Shown: positions 49,538 through 59,114, counted from the first letter of the stretch. The stretch: 64,000 bases of DNA from Clostridia bacterium (GCA_910574255.1 CAJTAK010000007.1:1-64000), one strand, 5' to 3'. Notes: generated by a model from the sequence alone, not told the origin. Translations and numbers: made by a program.

Positions 49538-52429
49538 CTAATCTGCAATATTTTGTCCGGTTCCCTCACTGGCGGTTCCGCTTATAAGCTCTTCTTCATC
49601 TGTTAGATTAAAATAATATTTCAAAATATCTGCTCCCAGTTCCGCCGCATTTCCGGAAGTATATCCGTTGGCAATCCGGACGGCCATAGCAATCTCCGGC
49701 TGCTCAAAAGGCGCATAACTTACAAATAATGCATGGTTGGGATGACTCTTGCTCTGCTGAGCCGTACCTGTCTTGCCGGCCAGCGTAATCCCCAGGCCGT
49801 TCAAAGAAGCGGTGTTTTCCGCTACCATGCGCATGCCGCTCTGTACTGCATCCCAGGTACTGTCGGAAATCTCCACCCTGTTCAAAAGCTCCGGCTTATA
49901 GTCTTCAACCAAATTTCCATCCGTAGTCTCCATGCGGTCTAGGAGGGTCAGGTTGTAGCAATTACCCCGATTGGCAACTGTAGCCACATAGCGGGCTATA
50001 TGGGACACGGAAAAGCTGTTGGTGCCCTGTCCGATGGAGGAACGCACCGGGTCAATATCCGAGATCTGCGGATCATACTCCGGAATCTCCAGCCCTGACT
50101 TATCCCCCAGCCCAAACATCCTTGCATACTTTGCCAATGTGGAAAGCCCCTTATCTGTGGAGTAAGTGTTGGTGGTTCTCCCTCCGGCCAGCCGGTAGCC
50201 TACCTCATAAAAATAATAGTTGCAGGAATCCCGAATGGCTGTACTCACATTCTCATCTCCATGATGACCGCCATACTGATTGTAAATCCAGCAGGTAGGC
50301 GGCTGATCCGTAATATCTGTAAAAATACCTCTTCCGTAGATATTCTCGCTTACAGTGATAGCTCCTTCCTCCAACCCTGCAACAGCTACTACAGGTTTAA
50401 AGGTCGAACCCGGAGCCAGATTCTCCTGGGTGGCCCGGTTTACAAAGGGGGATGACAAATCCTGCTGAAGACTGCCAAAATAAGCAGAATCCATCACATT
50501 CGTCAGACGGTTATTGTCATAACTTGGATAAGTAACACAGGCAAGCGTATCCCCTGTATTCACATCCACCACAACCACGCCGGCGCTGCATGGCTCAAGT
50601 GCCAGCTGGGCAGGGGTAATCTCCAGATTTCGAATCTTCTCTATCATAAAGTTGTAAGCCGTCATTTGGTTAGAATTCAATTTGGAAATTGTTTCCTGAT
50701 CATATTCTAACACACCTTGCTCATATAATAAAAGAGAAATTTCCTTTCCGGTAACAAGATCTTCCAAAATCATATATTTATAGAGCATTCTTAAGAAGGT
50801 ATCATCCTCTGCCAGATATTCTTCCATATAGTCCAAAACAGATTGATAGATCTCCTGAGAATCCAGATAGGGATTTTCTCCGGAAATCTTTGTTACGTCA
50901 ATCCAGTTCATGGAAATGGCATACTTTAAGTACTCCTGAAGACTGATGGTCTCATCTGTTGTCCATGCAATATAAGTGGGATCCGATGTATCCACTGCAC
51001 TGCTCATCAGCACCTGGTTCTCTCCCATAAGCACATCTGACACCAGATAACTCATATAATTCATCATTTCCTTGGAGAGATCCTGATAGGCTGTGGGACT
51101 CTCCGTATTCAATTCAGCCAGAAGCGCCCCTATCGCCCTCTCCCTCTTCCCCAGGAAACGCTCATAGATACTGCGCTCCAGCTCCGTTGCATCCTCTCCT
51201 GAAAATCTTCCAATATCAATAATATGGTTTTCGATTAATGTATAATATACATCATAGATTGGAATCCGGATTCTTTCTGCACTGGCATTTGGCCCTGGTA
51301 TATACTCTTTTATATTATCAATCTTACTAATAAGAATACCTGCCAGCTTCTGCTCAATCAGATTGTAAATGGCAATCTGCAGTTCTCTGTCAATGGTAAG
51401 ATAAATGTTGTTGCCCGGAACCGGGTCCTTGCTCTCCACCACCTTCAGCACCCGTCCCACGCTGTCCACATACATCCTTTCATAGCCCTTGGAGCCTTGG
51501 AGCGATGTCTCCATATACTGCTCAATGCCGGCCTTTCCCACAATGTCATTCAGCTCATAGTCCGGATTCTCTGCCTGCAGAGCATCCAGCTCCTCCTGAG
51601 AAGCCTTCCCAATGTAGCCGATAATTGGGGAAAAATACTCACTATCCAGATAAATCCGGCGGCTGCTTTGTTCAATGTCCGCCCCCTGGAGACTGTCCTG
51701 ATTCTCTAACACAGCTGCCACAGTTTCCTCCGACACGTTGACAGCCACGGTAGTAGCCACATAGCGCTTATAGCTGTTGGAAGCCATGGAATACCGGATA
51801 GTGGCAATCTTAAGCTGCTCCTCCGGCGTATAACCCGTGATAGCCAGCCCATAATCCTCCTGCTCCTTTTCCGTGTAGGATGCTTTGATTCCATAGCGCT
51901 CCTCGCAGAGATATTCCATTACCTGCCCGGCGTCCGCAAGCTCCTGCTTTGCCTCCAAATCACTAATCTTATTCTTCCCATAAACATCCGCTTTAAATCG
52001 AAGCAGGGCATTTCCCTCCAGGGTAAAGTTAAACCTTCCATTTTCATAGACCACTCCCAGATCGCTTATCACCTGATCGCCGTTCTTCTCAATCAATCTG
52101 ATTAGTCGGTAGATCGTCTGATTCAACTGAGCATTTTTTGTCTTGTTATTGGGGTAGGTACCATTATCCTGAATTGTTACGGAATAAGAAATCTCACTGT
52201 AGGCCAGCACATTTCCATTTCGATCATAAATGTCGCCTCGGGTGCTGGCCAAAGAAACCTCTCGCTCCGTCATCAGAGAAAACGTATCCTGATAGTCCTC
52301 TCCCTTTACAATCTGCAGATAAAACACCCTCTGAAGCAGAATGGCAAACATAACGATAAACACAACCATCAGCAGAAAAATTCTGGATTTTATAATATTC
52401 CACAAAGCTTCTTTGAAATCTCTTAACAA
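49538..52429 (-). CDS. mrdA: Penicillin-binding protein 2 (elongation transpeptidase), enlarged
   Basis: 963 residues, far above the ~600-700 usual for PBP2. A membrane span (17-36), a pedestal (about 55-345) and a transpeptidase domain (about 615-930) are seen, with the active motifs APGSTFKPVV (Ser of SxxK), SCN in IRDSCNYYFYEVGYR, and KTG in AGKTGTAQQS. Between LTIDRELQIAIYNLIEQKL and EPCSAGVVVVDVNTG lies an extra ~240-residue, mostly helical and acidic segment. It works with RodA and MreBCD in side-wall synthesis. Three bases separate its start from the mreD stop. Confidence 0.92.
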   Translation of the reverse strand: MLRDFKEALWNIIKSRIFLLMVVFIVMFAILLQRVFYLQIVKGEDYQDTFSLMTEREVSLASTRGDIYDRNGNVLAYSEISYSVTIQDNGTYPNNKTKNAQLNQTIYRLIRLIEKNGDQVISDLGVVYENGRFNFTLEGNALLRFKADVYGKNKISDLEAKQELADAGQVMEYLCEERYGIKASYTEKEQEDYGLAITGYTPEEQLKIATIRYSMASNSYKRYVATTVAVNVSEETVAAVLENQDSLQGADIEQSSRRIYLDSEYFSPIIGYIGKASQEELDALQAENPDYELNDIVGKAGIEQYMETSLQGSKGYERMYVDSVGRVLKVVESKDPVPGNNIYLTIDRELQIAIYNLIEQKLAGILISKIDNIKEYIPGPNASAERIRIPIYDVYYTLIENHIIDIGRFSGEDATELERSIYERFLGKRERAIGALLAELNTESPTAYQDLSKEMMNYMSYLVSDVLMGENQVLMSSAVDTSDPTYIAWTTDETISLQEYLKYAISMNWIDVTKISGENPYLDSQEIYQSVLDYMEEYLAEDDTFLRMLYKYMILEDLVTGKEISLLLYEQGVLEYDQETISKLNSNQMTAYNFMIEKIRNLEITPAQLALEPCSAGVVVVDVNTGDTLACVTYPSYDNNRLTNVMDSAYFGSLQQDLSSPFVNRATQENLAPGSTFKPVVAVAGLEEGAITVSENIYGRGIFTDITDQPPTCWIYNQYGGHHGDENVSTAIRDSCNYYFYEVGYRLAGGRTTNTYSTDKGLSTLAKYARMFGLGDKSGLEIPEYDPQISDIDPVRSSIGQGTNSFSVSHIARYVATVANRGNCYNLTLLDRMETTDGNLVEDYKPELLNRVEISDSTWDAVQSGMRMVAENTASLNGLGITLAGKTGTAQQSKSHPNHALFVSYAPFEQPEIAMAVRIANGYTSGNAAELGADILKYYFNLTDEEELISGTASEGTGQNIAD

Positions 52430-52431
52430 TC

Positions 52432-52998
52432 TTAAGGCTCCTCTATCTTATTATCTGTCTGTCCCACCGTTCCTGATGATGAATAGTAATCCCGAATCGT
52501 ATCTCCCCCCAAACGATCCAGCAGAGCATTGAACTTCTGAATAGGCTGATACAGCAAAATAGTCAATGCCACCGTATAAATCAGCTCCGGCAGTATAATG
52601 TGGATAAAAAAGTAACCAAACTCAAATTTACTGCGCATCAGGAACATAAAAAAGTAAACGCTCAAGCCATAGACCAGCTCGCTCAAAGCAATCCAGACCA
52701 TGGGGAGCTTAATATCCTCATCATAAAAGACCATATGGAACAAGCCGCTTCCATACCCCAGAAACATATACAACAGAGCGTAAAAACCAAGCAGGCTCCC
52801 AAAAAATATATCCAGCAAAAGGCCGCAGAAAAATCCAATCAAAAGCCCTTCCCGTTCTCCCCTCATAAAACCCAGTGAGGAAGTCACAATCAAAAGAAGA
52901 TTGGGAGAAATAGATGCCAATGCCAGACCTTTAAATACCGTACACTGAAGAATAAAGCATACTACAATCAAAAGTGCCGTTACAAGTTTCTGTTTCAT
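52432..52998 (-). CDS. mreD: Rod shape-determining protein MreD
   Basis: A 188-residue integral membrane protein with about five spans, matching MreD by size, hydropathy and place between mreC and PBP2. Early segments are KLVTALLIVVCFILQCTVF and SSLGFMRGEREGLLIGFFCG. The frame is open to 53031, but the ATG at 52998 gives the normal N-terminus. No strong ribosome site is present. The recurring CGGAACTGGAAT motif ends four bases before the ATG and is the only purine-rich candidate. Confidence 0.9.
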   Translation of the reverse strand: MKQKLVTALLIVVCFILQCTVFKGLALASISPNLLLIVTSSLGFMRGEREGLLIGFFCGLLLDIFFGSLLGFYALLYMFLGYGSGLFHMVFYDEDIKLPMVWIALSELVYGLSVYFFMFLMRSKFEFGYFFIHIILPELIYTVALTILLYQPIQKFNALLDRLGGDTIRDYYSSSGTVGQTDNKIEEP

Positions 52999-53002
52999 AT
53001 TA

Positions 53003-53014
53003 ATTCCAGTTCCG
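53003..53014 (-). repeat. 12-base start-proximal motif, copy 5 (before mreD)
   Basis: Exact CGGAACTGGAAT on the minus strand, followed by TAAT and the mreD ATG. It shares one more base (GCGGAACTGGAAT) with the coaE copy. Confidence 0.7.
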
Positions 53015-53098
53015 CATTCCCATGCCCGCATAGAATGTCAGGCAGTCCGGATGCTTTTCCAATTTCAAAGGCAATGAGCCGCTTAATGCTTCGTCATA

Positions 53099-53950
53099 TT
53101 ACTCTGCCACCTGCTTTAAATTTGTGATAACCAGAACCGTGTGCAGGTGTTCAAAATCCACTGCAGGCGTTAAAGTGCCTGATTTTGTCAGATTGTTGGA
53201 GTCCTGAACCAGTTCATTTACATAACCAATCAGGATTCCCTCATGGTAGCGATCACTTACGTGGGAGGTTACAATCTTCTCTCCTATGGCAATCTTATCC
53301 TCCGGATCCTTCAGCTCTTCAAGGCGGATAAAGCCCTCATTCATAAGCTGCAGATCCCCCTTCACAAAGCACAAATCCGAGGTAGAGAGAGTCTTGGCGC
53401 TTATATTGCTTAAATCATCAATAATAGAACGGACCTGTGCCCAGTTATCTCCGACCTTGGTGACAATTCCCACAAGACCGCTTCCTGCAATCACATTCAT
53501 ACCTGCGTCTACGCCGTCCCCTTTTCCCTTATCAATGACAAAGGTATTAAACCAATTCCCCCCGTCTGTAGCAATGATGTTGGCTGCCACCTTATCAAAA
53601 TCTCCATAGGTCTGATCCAGCTCATACAGCTCTTCCAACTGCTCCAGACGATATTGGTTCTGAGTCAGACGGCTGTTTTCCATAGTCAGCTCGTCCACCT
53701 GCGCCTGCAATTCCTCATTCCTGGCCTGGACAGCCGCCAGATCCTCCAGCGTGTCCTTCTTCTCCCGAAGCCAGCTTCCCACTCCGCTAAGTCCTCGCTC
53801 AAAAGGCACAAAGACATAACCGGCCGCAGTACCAAGGGCAGTACCGCCCAGCCCCGTGCTGTAAGACAGGAACATCAAACATATGCACAGAACCGCAAGG
53901 ACCGCAAATACATATTTTGTCGGTATTAAGAAATGATTTCGTTTTTTCAT
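53099..53950 (-). CDS. mreC: Rod shape-determining protein MreC
   Basis: 283 residues. A single N-terminal membrane span (about 9-28), a coiled-coil region (about 60-105, LEDLAAVQARNEELQAQVDE) and the extracellular beta-barrel domain with GSGLVGIVTKVGDNWAQVRS. MreC bridges the cytoplasmic MreB filaments with PBP2. It starts 12 bases after mreB. The 100 bases between its stop and mreD are not coding in a recognisable way but stay open in the mreC frame after the stop. Confidence 0.93.
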   Translation of the reverse strand: MKKRNHFLIPTKYVFAVLAVLCICLMFLSYSTGLGGTALGTAAGYVFVPFERGLSGVGSWLREKKDTLEDLAAVQARNEELQAQVDELTMENSRLTQNQYRLEQLEELYELDQTYGDFDKVAANIIATDGGNWFNTFVIDKGKGDGVDAGMNVIAGSGLVGIVTKVGDNWAQVRSIIDDLSNISAKTLSTSDLCFVKGDLQLMNEGFIRLEELKDPEDKIAIGEKIVTSHVSDRYHEGILIGYVNELVQDSNNLTKSGTLTPAVDFEHLHTVLVITNLKQVAE

Positions 53951-53962
53951 AGTACACCCGAA

Positions 53963-54970
53963 TCAGTTGAAAACCTGTTCCTTCGTGTCAAAGGTCAGAC
54001 TACGGAACTCCTTCTCCTTGATAACTCTCTCAAGACCCCTTGCCACACATTCCTCCGGACGGTCTACCATATTTACCCGGATATTGGTGGCCGTGGAGAT
54101 CTGTTCATCCAATCCCTTTAAATTGGCCACGCCGCCGGTAAGGTAGATCCCGTTGCGGATAATATCCACTCCAAGTTCCGGCGGAGTGCGCTCTAAAATC
54201 ATTTTGATGGCGTCCACAATAGCCTTCAGCTGCTCGGAAATAGCCTTTGCCACAAAGTCCGCCGTAATTTCCAAAAGAGCAGGAAGTCCAAGGGCCATAT
54301 TGCGGCCGCAAATCTCACGCTTTGCTTCTGTATTGCCAGGCATATAACCAAGCTCATTTTTCAGAATCTCCGCCGTCTTATTTCCGATAAAGTATCCGTA
54401 TTCCCGGCGGATAGCACTGGATATAGCCTCATCAATCTTGTTGCCGCCCGTCTTAATAAGCTTGCTGGTTACAGTCCCTCCCAGAGAGAGGATGGAAATC
54501 TCCGTGGTGTCTGCTCCCACATCCACCACCATCACGCCCTGTGCCTGAGTCACATCAAGACCAAGGCCAAGACCGGCTGCAACCGGCTTGTCAATAAGCT
54601 GAATATTCTTGGACTTTAATCCTGTCCCGTGAACCAGCGTGGTAAACACACGGTCCTGAACATCTGTAGGCAGAGCCACCAAAAACTCTGCACCCTTCAG
54701 GCTGCCTTTGGTATGGGACTCCAGAAAAGCCCTCAGGAAATCCTGCATATAGGTGATGCTTGCCACGGTGCCGAAAGACATGGGATAGAGCACCTCAATA
54801 TTGGCCGGCGCCTTCTCATGCATATCAAAGGCTTCATCCCCATAGGCGATCATCCCTTTCTTTTCCTCGATAGCTACCATATTCTTTTCACAGTATATGG
54901 TATCTGTCTCCTTGCTGTAGATTTTAATACTGCTCGTTCCAAAGTCACATCCAAAACTCTGTGCAGGCAT
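53963..54970 (-). CDS. mreB: Rod shape-determining actin homologue MreB
   Basis: A 335-residue actin-like ATPase. Phosphate loops FGCDFGTSSIKIYSK-type DFGTSSIKIY near residues 9-18 and MVVDVGADTTEISILSLGG, and the nucleotide-binding GIYLTGGVANLKGLDEQI, are seen. It polymerises under the membrane and directs side-wall synthesis. First of the mreBCD-PBP2-minCDE-rodA-mgsA series; 24 bases after radC. Confidence 0.94.
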   Translation of the reverse strand: MPAQSFGCDFGTSSIKIYSKETDTIYCEKNMVAIEEKKGMIAYGDEAFDMHEKAPANIEVLYPMSFGTVASITYMQDFLRAFLESHTKGSLKGAEFLVALPTDVQDRVFTTLVHGTGLKSKNIQLIDKPVAAGLGLGLDVTQAQGVMVVDVGADTTEISILSLGGTVTSKLIKTGGNKIDEAISSAIRREYGYFIGNKTAEILKNELGYMPGNTEAKREICGRNMALGLPALLEITADFVAKAISEQLKAIVDAIKMILERTPPELGVDIIRNGIYLTGGVANLKGLDEQISTATNIRVNMVDRPEECVARGLERVIKEKEFRSLTFDTKEQVFN

Positions 54971-54994
54971 TTCGTCTTCCTCTCCTTCTTCTGT

Positions 54995-55732
54995 TCATCC
55001 TTTTGCCATACAGACTGATTTGTCTCCTGACATCTCCGGCAGGATCTTCTTCTCCTTAAAGCTGCAATAGCAGCCGTCTCCAATAATCACATGATCCAAA
55101 AGCCGAATCCCCAGAAGATCTCCTCCATAGCAAATCCGTTCTGTGATTCGGATATCATCATCACTTGGGGCTGGATCCCCGCTGGGATGATTATGAACCA
55201 GAACCACATGTACCGCATGCACCTCCAAAGCCTCCAGAAAAATCTCTCTGGGCGATGCCAGGGATGCGTTCACTGTCCCCTTAAACATCAGCTTTTCCTT
55301 CAAAAGCCTGCTTCGCGCATCCAGAAACAGGACAATAAGCTGCTCCTGTTCCTCATAGCGAAGCTCTTCCATAAAGTAATCTGCAACAGTCGCAGGGGTT
55401 CCAAAACACAGCCTCTCCCCCGCCGTGGCCTTTGCCATCCGGGAAGCCAGCTCTGCGGCGCACTTAAGCTGCACCGCCTTTACCTTTCCAACGCCCTTAA
55501 GCTTTAAAAGGCGTTCCAGAGGGATTCGGCCAAAGCCTGTCAGTCCCTGATATCCGGGCAGGCTTAAGATCCGTCCGGCCAGCTCACAGGCCGTCTCTCC
55601 TACGGTCCCTGTCCGCAGCAGCACTGCCAGCAGTTCCTTGTCCGAGAGGGCCCCGGCTCCGCAGGCCAGACACCTCTCATAAGGGCGTTCTCCCTCGTAT
55701 AACTCCTTCATGGTTGCCTTCATTCGATCCAT
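54995..55732 (-). CDS. radC: RadC-family JAB-domain protein
   Basis: 245 residues. A helix-hairpin-helix-like N-terminal part (about 1-85, GFGRIPLERLLKLKGVGKVK) and a C-terminal JAMM metalloprotease-like domain with the metal motif HNHPSGDPAPSDDDIRIT. The molecular role is unsettled; despite the name it is not proven to be a repair protein. Directly upstream of mreB, the conserved position in Firmicutes. Confidence 0.94.
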   Translation of the reverse strand: MDRMKATMKELYEGERPYERCLACGAGALSDKELLAVLLRTGTVGETACELAGRILSLPGYQGLTGFGRIPLERLLKLKGVGKVKAVQLKCAAELASRMAKATAGERLCFGTPATVADYFMEELRYEEQEQLIVLFLDARSRLLKEKLMFKGTVNASLASPREIFLEALEVHAVHVVLVHNHPSGDPAPSDDDIRITERICYGGDLLGIRLLDHVIIGDGCYCSFKEKKILPEMSGDKSVCMAKG

Positions 55733-55791
55733 CCTTTCTGCTCTCCAGACAGTTTAAATCTCTCGAATCCGGCAATAGCCGCAACCGCTCT

Positions 55792-56043
55792 TTACATAAT
55801 CCGATAAATAATGATTGCAAGTACAACACCGATGATACTGGCTATTGATATGTGGATTGTCAGGCCGAAGGTCAGCACCAGCAATCCCAAATCCAGAACA
55901 ACGGGACTTTCCAGCCCAAAGTTCTGGCCATAACTCAACCAGTGGAGCGCTGATATATTGGCTGTCAGCATTCCGATAAATCCTCCCAAAACAATCCCAG
56001 ACAGCAGCATAATCAGCAGCACCCAGCCATTTTTTGACTTCAT
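55792..56043 (-). CDS. DUF4321 membrane protein
   Basis: 83 residues with two or three hydrophobic spans (about 6-28, 48-82) and an internal loop ISALHWLSYGQNFGLESP, matching the DUF4321 family. The role is unknown; it occurs next to radC-mreB in clostridia, which suggests an envelope function. GGAGG five bases before the ATG at 56043 sets the start rather than the ATG at 56055. Confidence 0.88.
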   Translation of the reverse strand: MKSKNGWVLLIMLLSGIVLGGFIGMLTANISALHWLSYGQNFGLESPVVLDLGLLVLTFGLTIHISIASIIGVVLAIIIYRIM

Positions 56044-56153
56044 AACCCCCTCCATCTTCTTGTGTTACAATTTCCTATGAAAACCGTAACTCTTACGCAT
56101 CTTATCCGGTATTCCCGGTTTAATCTGCTTACATAATATTCCTTATCTGTAAA

Positions 56154-56181
56154 CTTATACCAATCCTCAGTATTAGGTCAA
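56154..56181 (-). promoter_or_regulatory. Promoter of DUF4321-radC-mre region
   Basis: TTGACC (56176-56181), 16 bases, TATAAG (56154-56159) on the minus strand, about 110 bases before the DUF4321 start. Confidence 0.45.
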
Positions 56182-56249
56182 CTTATATAATAGCATAAAC
56201 AAAAACACTTGTATAGAGAAGAAATCTTAAGTTTTTCTATCCTTTTTCG

Positions 56250-57872
56250 TCAGCCTTTGACACCATTTGGCAGGCAGTATCTGGAAATAACTGCTTCTGC
56301 CGCCTTTACGCCGTCCATGGCCGCAGAGGTGATTCCTCCTGCGTAGCCGGCTCCCTCACCGCAGGGATACAGACCTCCTATGGGACTCTCCATCTCCCGA
56401 TTTCTGGGAATCCGCACCGGGGATGAGGTTCGGCTTTCCACACCGCTTAAGACTGCGTCGCCTCTGGCAAATCCGGTCAGGATCTGTTCACAGCCCAAGA
56501 TTCCCTCTTCCAAAGCCTTTGCCAGCTCTGCCGGAAATATGCCCCGCACATCCCCGAAGGACCAGGTTCCTTTTATGGCGGGCTCTATCTCACCAAGGCT
56601 GCGGCTTACAACGCCTTTTCTGTAGTCGCAGAGAAGCTGCACGGGAACTGAACCTTCCCCTGCCCGGTATGCGGCTTCTTCAAGCCTTCGCTGAAATTCC
56701 ATTCCGGCAAGTACATCTGTGCTGCCGAAATCCTCGGGACCTACTGTAACCACCATGGCGCTGTTGGCATTGCGGCCGGCTCTGGACTGATAGCTCATGC
56801 CGTTTACTGCAAGCCTTCCATTTTCCGAGGATGCATTTACCACATAACCCCCGGGACACATACAGAAGGAATAGACACCCCGCCCGCCGGAAACCTTTCT
56901 GGTAAGCTTATAGGAAGCAGCTCCAAGTTCTAAGGGATAGTCTGTCCCATATTGGCTCAAATTAATCATATCCTGAGAGTGCTCCAAGCGAACGCCCACA
57001 GCAAATGATTTTGCTTCCATGGGAATCCCCCTTGCCTTTAACATCTGAAAAGTATCCCTCGCACTGTGGCCGGGTGCCAGAATCAGAACATTCGTTTCCA
57101 GTTCACAGGTTTCTTCACATTCCCCCTGCCCTCTCACTACCTGAATTCCCTGTACCCGGCCATTTTTCAGGGTAATATCCGTCATCTGGCTTTCAAACAG
57201 AATCCGGCCTCCCAGTTCCTCAATCCGGCTGCGTATCCTTTCCACAATTCCCATAAGAAGGTCTGTTCCCAGATGGGGTTTGTTCTGCCAGAGAATCTCC
57301 GGGGGAGCCCCTGCTTCTACAAAAGCCTCCAATACCAGACGGTTCCGGCCGGCCGAGTCTTTTACCAGGGTATTCAGCTTTCCGTCGGAAAAGGTTCCGG
57401 CCCCGCCTTCTCCAAACTGTACGTTGGACTTTAAATCCAATTGCCCTGTATTCCAAAAATGCTCCACAGCCCTTTTCCGCTCTGATACCGGTTTTCCCCT
57501 CTCCAGAATCACAGGGCAGTAGCCGGCTCTTGCCAGCATCAAACCGCAGAAAAGCCCGGCAGGGCCGCTTCCCACTACCACGGGAGCATGATTTAAGGGG
57601 TCCCTTCCCGGTTGCGGCAGATGATAGGCGTGAACCTCTGCCCTGGCTGCTTTGGAGTTTTTGGCTCTTTTTAGAACACGTTCTTCCTCTTTTGTCTGTA
57701 CATCTATGGTGTAAACGTATTGTATAGGCTTCTTTCTGGCATCGATAGACTGCTTGCGAATCTCATAGTGAATCAGGCTTCCCGGGGACAGCTTTAGCTC
57801 ATGGGACAGCTTTTGTTCCAGTTCTTCCTTTGTATGGCCTACAGCCAGCTTTAATTGTTGTATCCGAATCAT
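56250..57872 (-). CDS. FAD-dependent dehydrogenase, COG2509 type
   Basis: 540 residues. The first ~90 form a small N-terminal domain found in this family. The FAD motif APVVVGSGPAGLFCGLMLARAG follows at about 96-117, then VQFGEGGAGTFSDGKLNTLV, and near the end GGLYPCGEGAGYAGGITSAA. Related to the gene at 10844-12244, but longer at the N-terminus and without the four-Cys cluster. The substrate is unknown. It starts 18 bases after the HI0933-like gene, so both flavoproteins share one transcript. Confidence 0.9.
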   Translation of the reverse strand: MIRIQQLKLAVGHTKEELEQKLSHELKLSPGSLIHYEIRKQSIDARKKPIQYVYTIDVQTKEEERVLKRAKNSKAARAEVHAYHLPQPGRDPLNHAPVVVGSGPAGLFCGLMLARAGYCPVILERGKPVSERKRAVEHFWNTGQLDLKSNVQFGEGGAGTFSDGKLNTLVKDSAGRNRLVLEAFVEAGAPPEILWQNKPHLGTDLLMGIVERIRSRIEELGGRILFESQMTDITLKNGRVQGIQVVRGQGECEETCELETNVLILAPGHSARDTFQMLKARGIPMEAKSFAVGVRLEHSQDMINLSQYGTDYPLELGAASYKLTRKVSGGRGVYSFCMCPGGYVVNASSENGRLAVNGMSYQSRAGRNANSAMVVTVGPEDFGSTDVLAGMEFQRRLEEAAYRAGEGSVPVQLLCDYRKGVVSRSLGEIEPAIKGTWSFGDVRGIFPAELAKALEEGILGCEQILTGFARGDAVLSGVESRTSSPVRIPRNREMESPIGGLYPCGEGAGYAGGITSAAMDGVKAAEAVISRYCLPNGVKG

Positions 57873-57880
57873 AATTATTG

Positions 57881-57890
57881 TTCCAGTTCC
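57881..57890 (-). repeat. Core of start-proximal motif, copy 6 (before COG2509 gene)
   Basis: GGAACTGGAA (ten-base core) on the minus strand, between the HI0933-like stop and the COG2509 ATG. No other ribosome site is apparent. Confidence 0.5.
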
Positions 57891-59114
57891 TTATTTGTCA
57901 ACAGCACTGTAAAATCCGGCCAGATAGCCGCTTGTCCAGGCCCATTGCAGGTTATAGCCGCCGCAGGCTCCGTCCACATCCAGAAGCTCTCCCGCAAAAT
58001 AGAGCTTCGGAACCAGCATAGATTCCATAGTTTTCCCATTCACCTCTCTGGTATCCACTCCGCCGCAGCAGACCTGTGCACGTTCAAAGCCGTTGCTGGC
58101 TGACAGCTTCACTTCAAAAGAGGTGCAGGCCGAAAGCAGAGCCTTCCGTTCCTCTCTGGTCAAATCCCCTGCCGTCTTATTGCTCGGAATTTCCGCCCGC
58201 TTTAACAGGCAATCTGCCATATTTTTCGGAAACAGCCCCACCAAAAGCTGTCCGGCGCTCTTATAAGCTCCTGCATGGATGCGATCTTCCCAAAAAGAAG
58301 GCAGCTCTTCCTTTTTCATATGGGGCAGAAGGTCTAAAACTGCCCGAAGATTTTTTCCCTGTTCCAACGCCTTCACACCGTAACGGCTTACCTGAAACAC
58401 AGGGATTCCCGATAAACCGTATTCCGTGAACTGTACCTCGCCCGTATCCTCCGCCAGGGGCTCTTTTTCCGAAAAAAGTGTCACTTTAGCCTCCGTGCGA
58501 AGTCCTTTCAGCTTCGGAAATATGGGGTCCTTTGAACGGAGCTGTACCAGGGCCGGAAGTGGTTTTATAAGGGAATGGCCCATAGTCTCTGCAAAAACAT
58601 AGCCGCTTCCGTCCGATCCGGTCTGGGCCGCCGCACAAGATCCGGCGGCCAGAATCAAAGCATCGCCCTCATACGTCCAACCGAAAGTTTCCGCAAAAAA
58701 GCGGCCTTTTTCTTTACGAATCTTCTGCACTCTCGTATTTAAGGCGAGCTTAACTTTCTGATGCTCTGCCTCCATGCGCAGTGCATCCGCTACGGCGGAC
58801 GCCTGATCGCTGTAGGGATAGAGATAACCGTTTCGATCTCTGGTGACAATCCCCAGTCCTTGAAAAAATTCCAAGGTTTCCCATAGTCCGAAAGCCTTGA
58901 GCGCACTCTTAATAAAAGCTGGAGAGCTGCCCCGATAGTGAGATAACGCCTGATCCCGATTGGTCAGATTGCAGCGGCCATTGCCTGTGACAAGCAGCTT
59001 CTTCCCTACCTGTTTATTCTGCTCCAGCAGCGTTACCTTTGCTCCTGCTCTGGCTGCACTGATGGCAGCTGTCAAGCCGGATGCGCCTCCGCCTATTATC
59101 AACACTTGTCTCAC
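57891..59114 (-). CDS. HI0933-like NAD(P)/FAD-dependent oxidoreductase
   Basis: 407 residues of the HI0933/BaiN flavoprotein family. The N-terminal LIIGGGASGLTAAISAARAG binds FAD, then VTGNGRCNLTN, ALILAAGSCAAAQTGSDGSG and the closing ELLDVDGACGGYNLQWAWTSGYLAG are family blocks. These enzymes act on varied or unknown substrates; BaiN acts on bile acid intermediates in some gut clostridia, but no bai genes are present here and the family is widespread. It lies between the methionine-gamma-lyase-like gene and the COG2509 gene. Confidence 0.92.
   Translation of the reverse strand: MRQVLIIGGGASGLTAAISAARAGAKVTLLEQNKQVGKKLLVTGNGRCNLTNRDQALSHYRGSSPAFIKSALKAFGLWETLEFFQGLGIVTRDRNGYLYPYSDQASAVADALRMEAEHQKVKLALNTRVQKIRKEKGRFFAETFGWTYEGDALILAAGSCAAAQTGSDGSGYVFAETMGHSLIKPLPALVQLRSKDPIFPKLKGLRTEAKVTLFSEKEPLAEDTGEVQFTEYGLSGIPVFQVSRYGVKALEQGKNLRAVLDLLPHMKKEELPSFWEDRIHAGAYKSAGQLLVGLFPKNMADCLLKRAEIPSNKTAGDLTREERKALLSACTSFEVKLSASNGFERAQVCCGGVDTREVNGKTMESMLVPKLYFAGELLDVDGACGGYNLQWAWTSGYLAGFYSAVDK

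Noticed and set aside
52999-53031. Longer N-terminus for MreD
   Set aside because: The extra 11 residues lie across the repeated 12-base motif and are unlike MreD N-termini.
57891-59114. Bile-acid BaiN enzyme
   Set aside because: The family match is general; no bai operon genes are present, so a bile-acid role is not supported.
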